In this document: positions 40,302 through 49,027 of the stretch, in pieces | Position numbering within the stretch: the first letter of the stretch is position 1 | Layout of the letters: every line of letters starts with the position of its first letter | Assembly: GCF_004343155.1 (NCBI RefSeq) | Contig: NZ_SMDC01000003.1 | Location: 62,001-126,000 of the forward strand | Direction of reading: 5' to 3' | DNA: 64,000 nucleotides | Origin: Marichromatium gracile | Lineage (GTDB): Bacteria; Pseudomonadota; Gammaproteobacteria; Chromatiales; Chromatiaceae | Translations under genes and position numbers: made by a program | Notes under the pieces: generated by a model | Seen by the model: the letters and a program-made list of their open reading frames with translations, nothing else | What the model was told of the DNA's origin: nothing | Databases searched by the model: none

Positions 40302-40353
40302 GTCGGTGGTCCCCCTTGGATGCTTTTCCGATTCGGGTGTGGCGTGGCCGGGC

Positions 40354-41568
40354 TCAGGGGCGCGCCAGTGGCGGCAGGTCGTCGCCGAGGCCCAGGGCAC
40401 GCGCGATGAAGGCGCGCTTGAGCGCGGGCAGGCGATCGGTGGCGCTGAGCCCCAGACCGCGCAGTCGCGCCAGTAACGGGTTGGTGTTGCCGAACAGCCG
40501 CTTGAAGCCGTCCATGGCGGCGAGCATCGCCAGGTTGTCGCCGCGGCGCGCGCGCTCGTAGTGACGCAGCGTCCAGCAGCCGTTGATCGCGCGTCCGCGG
40601 GCGCGTGCCAGGTCGAGCGCGGCGGCCAGTTCGGCGGCGTCGAGGAAGCCGAGGTTGACCCCCTGTCCGGCGAGCGGATGGATGGCGTGGGCGGCATCGC
40701 CGATCAGCGCAAGCCCCGGTTGTACGTAGCGCTTGGCGTGCTGCAGGCGCAGCGGGAAGGCGGCGCGCTCGCCCTCGAGCACCAGCCTGCCGAGCCGCCC
40801 CTCGCTGGCCTCGGTGAGCGCCTCGGAGAAGGCGGCCGGGGCGAGCCCGAGCAGCGTCTCGGCGCGTTGCTCGGTGGCCGACCAGACCAGCGAGCAGGCG
40901 CCGTCGCGCAGCGGCAGCAGGGCCAGCGGCCCACTCGGCAGGAAACGCTGCCAGGCCGTCTCCTGGTGACCGTGCTCGGGACGCACGGTGGCGACGATGG
41001 CGCGCTGGTCGTAGTCCCAGCCATAGGTCTCGATCCCGGCGAGGGCGCGGACCTGGGAGTCGCGCCCGTCGGAGCCGACCAGCAGTCGACCCTGCAGCCG
41101 CCGGCCGTCATCGAGGCCGAGTCGGGTGAGGTCGGCGTCGTGGGTGAACTCGGTGATCCGCGCCGGGGTGATCAGCTCGACCTCGGTGTGTGCCGACAGA
41201 TGCTCCCAGAGCGCGCGCTGGATGACCCGGTTCTCGACGATATGGCCGAGATCGGGCTCGCCGAGCGCGCGGCTGTCGAAGTGCACGCCGCCGCCCTTGC
41301 CGCTCCACACCCGCATCTCGCGATAGGGGCTGGCGCCGAGCGCGAGGATGCGCTCCCACACCCCGAGCCGTTGCAGGATGCGTTGGCTGGCACGGCTGAG
41401 CGCGCAGACGCGAAGATCGCGCGTGCCCTCCGCCCAGTCGAGCATCGGGGCGCGCGGCTCGATCACCGCGATGCGCAGTCCCTTGTCGGCACAGGCGGCG
41501 GCGCAGAGCGCGCCGACCATGCCACCGCCGACGATCAGCAGGTCGTGGGTCGCGTCCGGATCAGACAT
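40354..41568 (-). CDS. ubiI: UbiH/UbiI/VisC-family FAD monooxygenase, probably UbiI
   Basis: A 404-residue flavoprotein hydroxylase. The FAD-binding Rossmann motif is LLIVGGGMVGALCA, the second is GRLLVGSDGRDSQVR, and the third LIGDAAHAIHPLAGQGVNLG. These enzymes hydroxylate the ubiquinone ring. It is 8 bases overlapped with ubiH, the ubiH-visC order of E. coli. Because coq7 is present at 53484 and can supply the UbiF step, the C5 hydroxylase UbiI is the best reading; sequence alone does not settle position specificity. Confidence 0.82.
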   Translation of the reverse strand: MSDPDATHDLLIVGGGMVGALCAAACADKGLRIAVIEPRAPMLDWAEGTRDLRVCALSRASQRILQRLGVWERILALGASPYREMRVWSGKGGGVHFDSRALGEPDLGHIVENRVIQRALWEHLSAHTEVELITPARITEFTHDADLTRLGLDDGRRLQGRLLVGSDGRDSQVRALAGIETYGWDYDQRAIVATVRPEHGHQETAWQRFLPSGPLALLPLRDGACSLVWSATEQRAETLLGLAPAAFSEALTEASEGRLGRLVLEGERAAFPLRLQHAKRYVQPGLALIGDAAHAIHPLAGQGVNLGFLDAAELAAALDLARARGRAINGCWTLRHYERARRGDNLAMLAAMDGFKRLFGNTNPLLARLRGLGLSATDRLPALKRAFIARALGLGDDLPPLARP

Positions 41569-42790
41569 GGCTCGTCCTCAGGGGTAGACCACAGGCAAGG
41601 CGGGGCTGGGTTCCTTCCAGCCCCATGAAGCGTCGCGCGACCCGCTGGCGGGCGCCGGGGAGCAGGTCGATGCCGAGCATCGCCGCGGCGCGCAACCCGA
41701 GCACCGGGCGCAACGGGTTGACGAAGACCCGCGCCAGCAGGTCGGTGACCAGCCCGGTGACGAGCTGGTCGCCGCCGCGCCAGCGACGATAGGCGGCGAG
41801 GGTCTCGGGTCCGCCGGGATCGGCGCGCCCGGCCGGCTCGGCGAGCACCTCGGCGAGCGCGGCGACGTCACGCAGCCCGAGGTTGAAGCCCTGACCGGCG
41901 ACCGGGTGGAGGGTGTGGGCGGCGTTGCCGATCAGCACCACGCGCTGCTGTACCGGCTCGCGGGTGAGCGCGAGTCGCAGCGGATAGGCCTGGCGCGCCG
42001 AGGGGCGTTCGAGCCGGCCGAGCCGGTGGCCGAAGCGCGCCTGCAGCAGCGCGATGAAGTCGGCGTCGGAGAGCGCGAGCAGCTCGGCGGTCTCGTCCTC
42101 GCGGCAGGTCCAGACCACCGAGTAGCGCCCCTCGGTCATCGGCAGCAGCGCCAGCGGACCGCTCTCGGTGAAACGCTCGTAGGCGGTGCCGGGGCTGGCG
42201 TGATCGGCGGTGACCGTGGTGATGATGGCGTCCTGGCCGTAGGCGTGGCCCCGGGTGCCGAGCCCGAGCCGGGCGCGGATGGCCGAGTCGCCGCCGTCGG
42301 CGGCCACCAGCAGCCGGGTGCCGAGCTGGAGGTCGCGTCCCTGACAGTGCAGGTCGAGCGTGACCCGGTCGCCCTCGAGTCGATGGTTGCAGAGCCGCGC
42401 CGGACACAGGGTGGTGAGGGTGTCGAGGGTGGCGAGCCGGGTGCGGATGGCATGCCCCATGACCCGCGCCGGGGCCACCTGGCCGAGCGCCTCGACGCCG
42501 AGCTCGGCATGATCGAGGCGGGTGAAGCCGCAGTGTCCGCGATCGGAGACGTGGACCCTGCGGATGGGTTCGGCCTCGGCGGCGATGCGCGGCCACAGCC
42601 CGATGCCCTGGAGGATGCGCTGGCTACCGAGCGAGAGGGCGATCACCCGCTCGTCATAGCTCGGCTGGCGCATGGTTTCGGGGGCGACGGCCTCGACCAG
42701 CGCGATCCTGAGTCCGGTCGGGGCGAGGGCGCAGGCCAGGGCGCCCCCGACCAGCCCGCCGCCGACGATCACCACATCGTACTCGTGCAT
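41561..42790 (-). CDS. ubiH: 2-octaprenyl-6-methoxyphenol hydroxylase UbiH
   Basis: A 409-residue FAD monooxygenase with VVIVGGGLVGGALACALA at the N-terminus and LIGNAAHTLHPVAGQGFNLG at the third FAD motif. The stretch RVHVSDRGHCGFTRLDH is characteristic of UbiH. It adds a ring hydroxyl in ubiquinone synthesis. It lies 48 bases after pepP and overlaps the next gene by 8 bases, forming ygfB-pepP-ubiH-ubiI. Confidence 0.92.
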   Translation of the reverse strand: MHEYDVVIVGGGLVGGALACALAPTGLRIALVEAVAPETMRQPSYDERVIALSLGSQRILQGIGLWPRIAAEAEPIRRVHVSDRGHCGFTRLDHAELGVEALGQVAPARVMGHAIRTRLATLDTLTTLCPARLCNHRLEGDRVTLDLHCQGRDLQLGTRLLVAADGGDSAIRARLGLGTRGHAYGQDAIITTVTADHASPGTAYERFTESGPLALLPMTEGRYSVVWTCREDETAELLALSDADFIALLQARFGHRLGRLERPSARQAYPLRLALTREPVQQRVVLIGNAAHTLHPVAGQGFNLGLRDVAALAEVLAEPAGRADPGGPETLAAYRRWRGGDQLVTGLVTDLLARVFVNPLRPVLGLRAAAMLGIDLLPGARQRVARRFMGLEGTQPRLACGLPLRTSHV

Positions 42791-42838
42791 AGCTCTCTCG
42801 CGGGTCTGTCTACATCTGTTGAGGGTGTCCGGGCGTTC

Positions 42839-44146
42839 TCAGCTCGCCATCAACGCCTCGATCTCCTCGGGGTCCTTGGGCGCGCCCTCGGTGAGGACCT
42901 CGTGGCCGTCGGCGGTGATCAGCACATCGTCCTCGATGCGGATGCCGATGCCGCGATAGGCGATCGGGACTTGGGCATCATCGGGCATGTAGAGCCCGGG
43001 TTCGACGGTGATCACCATGCCCGGTTCGAGCGCCCGCCAGGCGCCGTCCTGATCGCGATAGCGGCCGACGTCGTGCACGTCCATGCCCAGCCAGTGGCCG
43101 GTGCGGTGCATGTAATAGGGGCGATAGGCGCCCTCCTGCAACAGCGTCTCGGGGTCGCCCTCGAGGATGCCGAGACGGACCAGCCCGCGGGTGAGCACGC
43201 CGAGTGCGGCCTGGTGCGGGGCATCGACGCTGGCGCCGGGGCGGGCGACGGCGATCGCCGCGCGCTGGGCCTCGAGCACCAGGTCGTAGAGTTCGCGCTG
43301 CGGGGTGCTGAAGCGGCCGTTGACCGGGAAGGTGCGGGTGATGTCGGCGGCATAGCCCTCGAACTCGCCGCCGGCGTCGATCAGCACCAGTTCGCCGTCG
43401 CGCAGCAGGGCATCGTTCTCGGTGTAGTGAAGGATGCAGGCATTGGCGCCACCGGCGACGATCGGCGGGTAGGCCTGGAGGCGCGCGCCGGCATCGGCGC
43501 AGCGATACTGGAATTCGGCCTCGAGCGAGAGTTCGGGCAGGCCCGGTCGGCAACGCCGCATCAGCGCACGATGGGCCGCGGCCGAGATCTCGGCCGCGCG
43601 GCGCATCAGCGCGATCTCGGCGGGATCCTTGCGCAACCGCAGCTCGTGCAGGGCGACACCGATCCGGGTCAGGGTCTCGGGCACCGGAGCACTGCCGCGG
43701 GTGGCGGCGCGGGCGCGACCGAGCCAGTCCTGGATGCGCGCCTCGAAGGCCGCGTCGGCGCCGATCGGGCAATGCAGCCGGGTACGTCCGGCGAGCAGCT
43801 CGGGCATCCGCTGATCGAGCTCCGCGAGGGTATGGGCCTGGTCGACCCCGTGGTCGGTCACCGCGCCCTCGGCGCCGATGCGTCGACCGTCCCACTGCTC
43901 GCGCTCGGGGTCGCGCTCGCGGCAGAACAGCACGAATTCGCCCTCGGCGCGCCCGGGGACGATCACCGCGATCGCATCGGGTTCGGGAAAGCCGGTGAGA
44001 TAGCGGAAGTCGCTGTCCTGGCGGAAGGGGTGATTGACCCCGGCGTTGCGCTCGGTCTCGCGCGCGGCGGGGACGATGGCGATCGCCTCCGGGCCGATGC
44101 GCTCGGCCAGCGCGACGCGTCGGCGTTGATACTCGCCGGCGCTCAT
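42839..44146 (-). CDS. pepP: Xaa-Pro aminopeptidase P
   Basis: A 435-residue M24 metallopeptidase. Metal ligands are seen in LIDAGGEFEGYAADITRTFP (two Asp), HRTGHWLGMDVHDVG (His), ITVEPGLY (Glu) and IRIEDDVLIT (Glu). It removes N-terminal residues before proline. The start overlaps the stop of the UPF0149 gene by 4 bases, as in other gammaproteobacteria. Confidence 0.95.
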   Translation of the reverse strand: MSAGEYQRRRVALAERIGPEAIAIVPAARETERNAGVNHPFRQDSDFRYLTGFPEPDAIAVIVPGRAEGEFVLFCRERDPEREQWDGRRIGAEGAVTDHGVDQAHTLAELDQRMPELLAGRTRLHCPIGADAAFEARIQDWLGRARAATRGSAPVPETLTRIGVALHELRLRKDPAEIALMRRAAEISAAAHRALMRRCRPGLPELSLEAEFQYRCADAGARLQAYPPIVAGGANACILHYTENDALLRDGELVLIDAGGEFEGYAADITRTFPVNGRFSTPQRELYDLVLEAQRAAIAVARPGASVDAPHQAALGVLTRGLVRLGILEGDPETLLQEGAYRPYYMHRTGHWLGMDVHDVGRYRDQDGAWRALEPGMVITVEPGLYMPDDAQVPIAYRGIGIRIEDDVLITADGHEVLTEGAPKDPEEIEALMAS

Positions 44147-44817
44147 GCCGTGCCCTGTCCCTGGTCGCTGTCCTGGCGTGCCGGGGCCTCGTCATGGATC
44201 AGCAGTGCGGCGGCGCGGGTGAACTCGATGATCTCGGTCAGCGCGGCCTCGTTCTCCTCGTTGTCGTCGAGGTCGTTGAGGTCCATGCGGGTGATGTCGG
44301 CGAAGTCGCGCAGGATCTCGCGCCCCTGCTCGGAGAGTCCCTGCTCGGAGATGCCGAGCATGCCGAAGGCGTAGAGGAAGCCGCGTACCCAGTCGTAGAG
44401 CGCGGTGGCGCGCTGGGCGAGCGGTGCGCCCTCGTCGGGCAGCAGCGGGCTGAAGCCGTAGTCCTCGTCGGCGAGTGCGGCGCGGGTCGCGCGCGCGAGT
44501 TCGCCGAGTGCGGCGCGGGTCTCCTCGCGTGCGGCCTCGGCCTCCTCGCTGTCGACGGGGGCGGTCTCAGCCTCGGGCGGGGCCGCCTCGGACTGCTCGG
44601 CGTCGGCCTGGGGCGAGCTGGCGGGCAGCAGCTGGTCGAGCCAGCGTTGCTCGGGGTCGGTGATACCGGCGCAGATCAAGCCGCACAGCATGCCGTGCGC
44701 CTCGCTCGCGGTCGGGGTGAGTGGGCTCGCCTCAAGGAGTTGGTCGAGCCGGGTGTCGTCGATGTCCGTGGCAACCTCCGTGGCGCATGGGGCGCGCTCG
44801 TCGCGGTGAATCGACAA
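44143..44817 (-). CDS. ygfB: UPF0149 family protein (YgfB-like)
   Basis: A 224-residue acidic protein of the YgfB/YecA family. TASEAHGMLCGLICAG near residue 35 and LYDWVRGFLYAFGMLG are family motifs. The middle (about residues 70-100) is an Ala/Glu-rich insert longer than in E. coli YgfB. Function is not established in most species; in Pseudomonas a homologue affects expression of a beta-lactamase. It is the first gene of the ygfB-pepP-ubiH-ubiI run. Confidence 0.88.
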   Translation of the reverse strand: MSIHRDERAPCATEVATDIDDTRLDQLLEASPLTPTASEAHGMLCGLICAGITDPEQRWLDQLLPASSPQADAEQSEAAPPEAETAPVDSEEAEAAREETRAALGELARATRAALADEDYGFSPLLPDEGAPLAQRATALYDWVRGFLYAFGMLGISEQGLSEQGREILRDFADITRMDLNDLDDNEENEAALTEIIEFTRAAALLIHDEAPARQDSDQGQGTA

Positions 44818-44835
44818 TCGATCATAGCATGGGTT

Positions 44836-44912
44836 CCAGCCGCCAGCCGCCAGCCGCCAGCCGCCAGCCGCCAGCCGCCAGTCGCCAGTCGCCGGTCGCC
44901 GGTCGCCGGTCG
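44836..44912. repeat. Tandem heptamer array, 11 units
   Basis: Eleven consecutive 7-base units: six CCAGCCG, two CCAGTCG, then three CCGGTCG. The array begins 19 bases upstream of the ygfB start and runs into copy 3 of the ATTGAACCG element. Two CCAGCCG units also flank copy 1 at 8710-8726. Graded unit changes along the array suggest stepwise expansion. Confidence 0.85.
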
Positions 44913-44920
44913 CTGGGAGG

Positions 44921-45140
44921 ATTGAACCGCAAAGCCGCGAAGGGGCAGAGCGACCAGCCTGCGGCTGTCAGCCGCGCGCTCGCCGACGGGCGCCCTGGTG
45001 GCCGGGAGGAGTCAGCTGTCTGAGCTTCCAGCTGTCAGCCTCCTCAGGCCTGTCTGGTGGCGTTGCAGTTGGCTGCAAACCGACACTGGAGGCTGGCAGC
45101 TGGTCGCCGCGCCCTTGAGGTTAAGGCAATCTCCCGGTGG
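44921..45140. repeat. Intergenic repeat element (copy 3, degenerate right end)
   Basis: The left arm 44921-44952 begins ATTGAACCGC and continues AAAGCCGCGAAGG, close to copy 1. At the right, 45090-45122 contains CACTGGAGGCTGG, CAGCTGGTCGC and CGCCCTTGAGGTT, which look like the right end of copy 1 with an internal deletion. No reading frame is inside. Together with the heptamer array it fills 44818-45193, the divergent control region of ygfB and the zapA operon; I see no clear promoter. Confidence 0.6.
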
Positions 45141-45193
45141 CCGGCGCCCGATTGACCCTCTTCCGAGCCCCTTCTATAGTGCGCTGAACTGCA

Positions 45194-45418
45194 ATGGAGT
45201 CACGCACCTTGGCCGATTTCGATCTAGACCAACTGGAACGGCAGGTCGCTGCGTTGATCCGGCTCAATCAGCGGCTGCGCGAGGAGAACGCCTCGCTGCG
45301 CGTGCGTCAGGAGACGCTGGTGGCCGAGCGCGGCGAGTTGATCGAGAAGACCGAACAGGCGCGTAGCCGGGTCGAGGCGATGCTCTCGCGGCTGCGTGCG
45401 ATGGAGGAGAGCTTGTGA
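45194..45418 (+). CDS. TIGR02449-like small coiled-coil protein
   Basis: A 74-residue protein, almost all coiled coil (LERQVAALIRLNQRLREENA). It resembles the TIGR02449 family found directly upstream of zapA in many gammaproteobacteria, and is ZapB-like in style. TTG at 45209, with GGAG 10 bases upstream, is an alternative start giving 69 residues. The stop overlaps the zapA start (GTGA). A role in cell division is inferred from the neighbour. Confidence 0.82.
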   Translation: MESRTLADFDLDQLERQVAALIRLNQRLREENASLRVRQETLVAERGELIEKTEQARSRVEAMLSRLRAMEESL

Positions 45419-45750
45419 GCGATGAACCGCTGCAGGTCAGCATCCGTATCCTCGACAAGGACTACCGGGTCGCCTGCGAGCCGCACGAGGAAGAGGGCCT
45501 GCGCGATTCGGCGCGGCTGCTCGATGGCCGGATGCGCGAGATCCGCCAGACCGGGCGGGTGATCGGTACCGACCGCATCGCGGTGATCGCGGCGCTCAAC
45601 ATCGCCCATGAGCTGATCCAGCTCCAGCGCGCCGGCGGGGTGCCCCGCGACGATGTGTTGGTGGAGCGTCTGGGGCATCTTCAGGGGCAGCTCGCCGAGG
45701 CGCTCGCGCACGCCGTCCCCCCCCTGGACGCATCGCCCGAAAAGGGTTAG
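45415..45750 (+). CDS. zapA: Cell division protein ZapA
   Basis: A 111-residue FtsZ-ring-associated protein. The N-terminal domain PLQVSIRILDKDYRVACEPH and the helix with LARLLDGRMREIRQTGRVIG-like sequence match ZapA. GTG is the start, overlapping the preceding stop by 4 bases. The gene is followed by 6S RNA and fau, the order seen in E. coli. Confidence 0.93.
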   Translation: MSDEPLQVSIRILDKDYRVACEPHEEEGLRDSARLLDGRMREIRQTGRVIGTDRIAVIAALNIAHELIQLQRAGGVPRDDVLVERLGHLQGQLAEALAHAVPPLDASPEKG

Positions 45751-45761
45751 CCTGTCACTGC

Positions 45762-45950
45762 GACACCCCCTGTAGTGTTCGACAGCGGTCTGGGTATTTT
45801 CTTGAGCCTAATCTCGACCCTGGGAGCATGACCGCAAGGCTGTTGTGCATGTCCGCCCCGAGCGGAAAGCCTGATGCCATTGCTGACTGTTCCCACTTGA
45901 ACCCTCTGGTTCAAGAACGAAGGCCTGCGACGGCACCCGTGGGGGGTGTC
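45762..45950 (+). ncRNA. ssrS: 6S RNA
   Basis: About 189 bases between zapA and fau. The ends pair (GACACCCCC at 45762-45770 with GGGGGGTGTC at 45941-45950). Internal landmarks resemble E. coli 6S: TGTTCG near the start, GAGCATG, GAGCGGAAAGCC, ACTTGAACC and GGTTCAAG, and GGCCTGCGACGGCA near the end. 6S RNA binds sigma-70 holoenzyme and lowers transcription in stationary phase. A possible promoter is TGGACG at 45725 and TAGCCT at 45748 with a 17-base spacer, inside the zapA end. Confidence 0.9.
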
Positions 45951-45967
45951 CTTTACCCCATCTCTTG

Positions 45968-46579
45968 ATGTCCGATCCCTCTCTCCCATCATTGCGCCGT
46001 ACCCTGCGCCAGCGTCGTCGCGCGCTCGGGGCGAGGACCCAGCGTCTGCATGCCCGCGCGCTCGCGCGACGGCTGGGGCGCGAACTCGCGCTGTTGCGCG
46101 CCCGCCGCATCGCGCTCTACTGGCCGAGCGACGGTGAGCCCGATCTGCGTGCGCTGATCGAGACCCTGCGCGGACGCGGGCATGACTTCTATCTGCCGGT
46201 GCTGCGTCGCCCGGCGCCGGCCCGTGGCTCGACGCTGTGGTTCGTGCGCCACCAGCCGGGACGGCGGATGTGTCCCAATCGCTACCGCATTCCCGAACCT
46301 TGTGCGCGCGGTCGTGCGATCCGCCCGGTGAGGCAGCTCGATCTGGTGCTGGTGCCGCTGGTGGGGTTCGATGCCGATTGTCATCGCATCGGCATGGGCG
46401 GCGGTTTCTACGACCGCGCCCTGGCGCACCTGCGCCGTCATCGTCGCTGGCGCCGGCCACGGCTGTTCGGCATCGCCCACGAGTGTCAGCGTCTCGAGCG
46501 TATCGCGCCACGCCCCTGGGACGTGGCGCTCGATGCGGTCTTCACCGAGCGTCGGCGTTATCGGCGTCCGCCGTGCTGA
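45968..46579 (+). CDS. fau: 5-formyltetrahydrofolate cyclo-ligase
   Basis: A 203-residue enzyme (YgfA) that converts 5-formyl-THF to 5,10-methenyl-THF with ATP. Motifs include LYWPSDGEPDLRAL, the ATP-binding LVPLVGFDADCHRIGMGGGF split across the loop, and YDRALAHL. The ATG at 45968 directly after 6S RNA is used; TTG at 45965 is an alternative, and no strong Shine-Dalgarno is seen. In E. coli it is co-transcribed with ssrS. Its last 38 bases overlap the end of the convergent ilvA. Confidence 0.92.
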   Translation: MSDPSLPSLRRTLRQRRRALGARTQRLHARALARRLGRELALLRARRIALYWPSDGEPDLRALIETLRGRGHDFYLPVLRRPAPARGSTLWFVRHQPGRRMCPNRYRIPEPCARGRAIRPVRQLDLVLVPLVGFDADCHRIGMGGGFYDRALAHLRRHRRWRRPRLFGIAHECQRLERIAPRPWDVALDAVFTERRRYRRPPC

Positions 46580-48101
46580 GCGGCCCGGCGCCGGCGAACA
46601 GTCGGTAGGCGAGGTTGTCGGTCTCCTCCCAATAGCTGTAACCGAGCGCGTCGAGCGATGCGCGGAAGTTGGCGCGTTCGCCCGCCGGCACCTGGGCGCC
46701 GAGCAGCACCCGGCCATAGGCCGCGCCGTGGTTGCGGTAGTGGAACAGGCTGATGTTCCAGCGCTTGCCGATGGCGGTGAGGAAGTTGAGCAGGGCGCCG
46801 GGGCGCTCGGGGAACTCGAAGCGCACCAGCACCTCGTCGGCGATCCCCGGCGCGTGTCCGCCGACCATGAAGCGGATGTGCAGCTTGGCCGTCTCGTTGT
46901 CGCTCATGTCGACGACCTCGAGGCCCTTGGCGGCGAGCTTGGCGGTCAGCTCCTCGCGCTCGGACTGGCCCCGACTCAGCTCGACCCCGACGAAGACCTG
47001 GGCCTGACGGGCATCGGCATAGCGATAGTTGAACTCGGTGATCTGGCGCCTGCCGAGCAGCTTGCAGAAGGCGAGGAAGCTGCCCGGCCGCTCGGGGATG
47101 GCGACGGCGAGCAGGGCCTCGCGACGCTCGCCGAGTTCGGCACGCTCGGCGACATGGCGCAGGCGGTCGAAGTTGACGTTGGCGCCGCTCTCGATGGCCA
47201 CCAGCTGCTGGTCGCGGATGTCGTGGGTGGCGACATAGCGCTTCATCCCCGCCACCGCGAGCGCCCCGGCCGGCTCGGCGATGCCGCGGGTGTCGTCGAA
47301 GATGTCCTTGACCGCGGCGCAGAGTTCGTCGGTGCTCACCAGCACCACCTCGTCGACGTATTCGCGGGCGATGCGGAAGGTCTCCTCGCCGATGCGCCTG
47401 ACCGCGACCCCGTCGGCGAACAGCCCGACCCGTTCGAGCTCGACCGGGGCGCCGGCGGCGAGTGCCTGGTACAGGGTCGGCGCTTCCTCGGGCTCGACGC
47501 CGATGATCCGCACCTGAGGATAGAGCCACTTCACATAGGCGGCGATCCCGGCGATCAGCCCACCGCCGCCGACCGGGACGAAGATGGCGTCGGGTGGGGT
47601 CGGGTGCTGGCGCAGGATCTCCATGCCGATGGTGCCCTGGCCGGCGATCACCTCGGGGTCGTCGAAGGGATGGATGAAGGTCAGCCCCTGCGCCTCGACC
47701 AGCGCCATGGCATGGGCATAGGCCTCGTCATAGGAGTCGCCGTGGAGCACCGCCTTGGCGCCGAGGCGGCGCACCGCGCCGACCTTGATCGCCGGGGTGG
47801 TGCGCGGCATCACGATGGTGGCGGTGATCCCCAGGCGCTTGGCGCCGAGGGCGACGCCCTGGGCGTGGTTGCCGGCGCTGGCGGCGATCACCCCGCGCGC
47901 ACGCGCCTCGTCATCGAGTCCGACGAGCTTGTTGTAGGCCCCGCGCAGCTTGAACGAGAACACCGGCTGCAGGTCCTCGCGCTTGAGATAGACGGCGTTG
48001 TCGAGTCGGGCGGAGAGCAGCGGTGCCTTGGTCAGCGGGGTTTCGCAGGCGACGTCGTAGACGCGGGCGCGGAGGATGCGCTCGATGTAGTGTGTGGGCA
48101 T
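46542..48101 (-). CDS. ilvA: Threonine ammonia-lyase, biosynthetic
   Basis: A 519-residue PLP enzyme making 2-oxobutanoate for isoleucine synthesis. The PLP lysine is in PVFSFKLRGAYNKL, with SAGNHAQGVA and the glycine-rich VPVGGGGLIAGIA loop. Two C-terminal ACT-like regulatory domains (about residues 330-505) show that this is the allosteric biosynthetic form. It is divergent from rpiA and overlaps fau at the 3' end by 38 bases. Confidence 0.95.
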   Translation of the reverse strand: MPTHYIERILRARVYDVACETPLTKAPLLSARLDNAVYLKREDLQPVFSFKLRGAYNKLVGLDDEARARGVIAASAGNHAQGVALGAKRLGITATIVMPRTTPAIKVGAVRRLGAKAVLHGDSYDEAYAHAMALVEAQGLTFIHPFDDPEVIAGQGTIGMEILRQHPTPPDAIFVPVGGGGLIAGIAAYVKWLYPQVRIIGVEPEEAPTLYQALAAGAPVELERVGLFADGVAVRRIGEETFRIAREYVDEVVLVSTDELCAAVKDIFDDTRGIAEPAGALAVAGMKRYVATHDIRDQQLVAIESGANVNFDRLRHVAERAELGERREALLAVAIPERPGSFLAFCKLLGRRQITEFNYRYADARQAQVFVGVELSRGQSEREELTAKLAAKGLEVVDMSDNETAKLHIRFMVGGHAPGIADEVLVRFEFPERPGALLNFLTAIGKRWNISLFHYRNHGAAYGRVLLGAQVPAGERANFRASLDALGYSYWEETDNLAYRLFAGAGPLSTADADNADAR

Positions 48102-48255
48102 GGAGGACTCCGGGGATAGCGTTGCCGCTCCATGTTAGCGCAGCGACGCCCCGGCGCGGTTGCTATGATGGCCGCCCGCGGCCGTGCCGGCCGTGTCATC
48201 ACGCCGAGTCCCTCGGCGTGTTCGTCAGCCAGAGAGTCCCATGCGGAGGAGTGAG

Positions 48256-48918
48256 ATGGACCAGGACGCGATGAAGCGCCAGGCGGCCGAGGCCGCGTTG
48301 GCCTATGTCGAGGGCGGTGTGATCGGGGTGGGGACGGGCTCGACCGTCAACCATTTCATCGATGCGCTGGCCGGCATCAAGGGGCAGATCGAGGGGGCGG
48401 TGTCGAGCTCCGAGGCCTCGACCGAGCGGCTGAAGGCGCACGGTATCCCGGTGTTCGACCTCAATGCCACCGGGGAGCTGACGCTCTATGTCGATGGCGC
48501 CGACGAGTCGAACGCGCGCCTGCAGCTGATCAAGGGTGGCGGTGGCGCGCTGACGCGCGAGAAGATCGTCGCCGCGGCGAGCAAGCGCTTCGTCTGCATC
48601 GCCGACGAGAGCAAGCTGGTCGATGTGCTGGGCGCCTTTCCGCTGCCGGTGGAGGTGATCCCGATGGCGCGCAGCCATGTCGCGCGTGCGCTGGTCGAGC
48701 TGGGCGGGACGCCGGTGTGGCGTGATGGCTTCGTCACCGACAACGGTAACCTGATCCTCGACGTCCATCATCTCGAGATCCAGGATCCGGTGGCGCTGGA
48801 GCAACAGATCAATGCCATCGCCGGGGTGGTGACCGTGGGGATCTTCGCCCAGCGTCCGGCCGATGTGCTGATCCTCGGCTCTGCCGAGGGTGCACGGACG
48901 TTGACCGTGGCGGGTTGA
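48256..48918 (+). CDS. rpiA: Ribose-5-phosphate isomerase A
   Basis: A 220-residue enzyme interconverting ribose-5-phosphate and ribulose-5-phosphate. [35 protein letters not shown] and the general base region ALTREKIVA match the family. ATG at 48256 is chosen since GGAGGA lies 5 bases upstream and the length equals E. coli RpiA. The adjacency to ilvA, divergently, is known from other gammaproteobacteria. Confidence 0.96.
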   Translation: MDQDAMKRQAAEAALAYVEGGVIGVGTGSTVNHFIDALAGIKGQIEGAVSSSEASTERLKAHGIPVFDLNATGELTLYVDGADESNARLQLIKGGGGALTREKIVAAASKRFVCIADESKLVDVLGAFPLPVEVIPMARSHVARALVELGGTPVWRDGFVTDNGNLILDVHHLEIQDPVALEQQINAIAGVVTVGIFAQRPADVLILGSAEGARTLTVAG

Positions 48919-48970
48919 TCCTCGGTCGGTCGCACGCCTGGAGCGGACGCCGGTCGTCTTTTTTCCGGGC

Positions 48971-49005
48971 AACGAAAAACGGGGCCGCTGGCCCCGTTTT
49001 TCGTT
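48971..49005. terminator. Bidirectional rho-independent terminator
   Basis: A perfect 16-base inverted repeat (AACGAAAAACGGGGCC and GGCCCCGTTTTTCGTT) around GCT, with T-runs in both directions. It lies between the converging rpiA and porin genes and can end both transcripts. Confidence 0.92.
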
Positions 49006-49027
49006 CCACGGTTCTAGAGCGCGAGGC

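Noticed and set aside
44836-44912. Heptamer array as a CRISPR
   Set aside because: Units are 7 bases with no spacers and there are no cas genes in the window.
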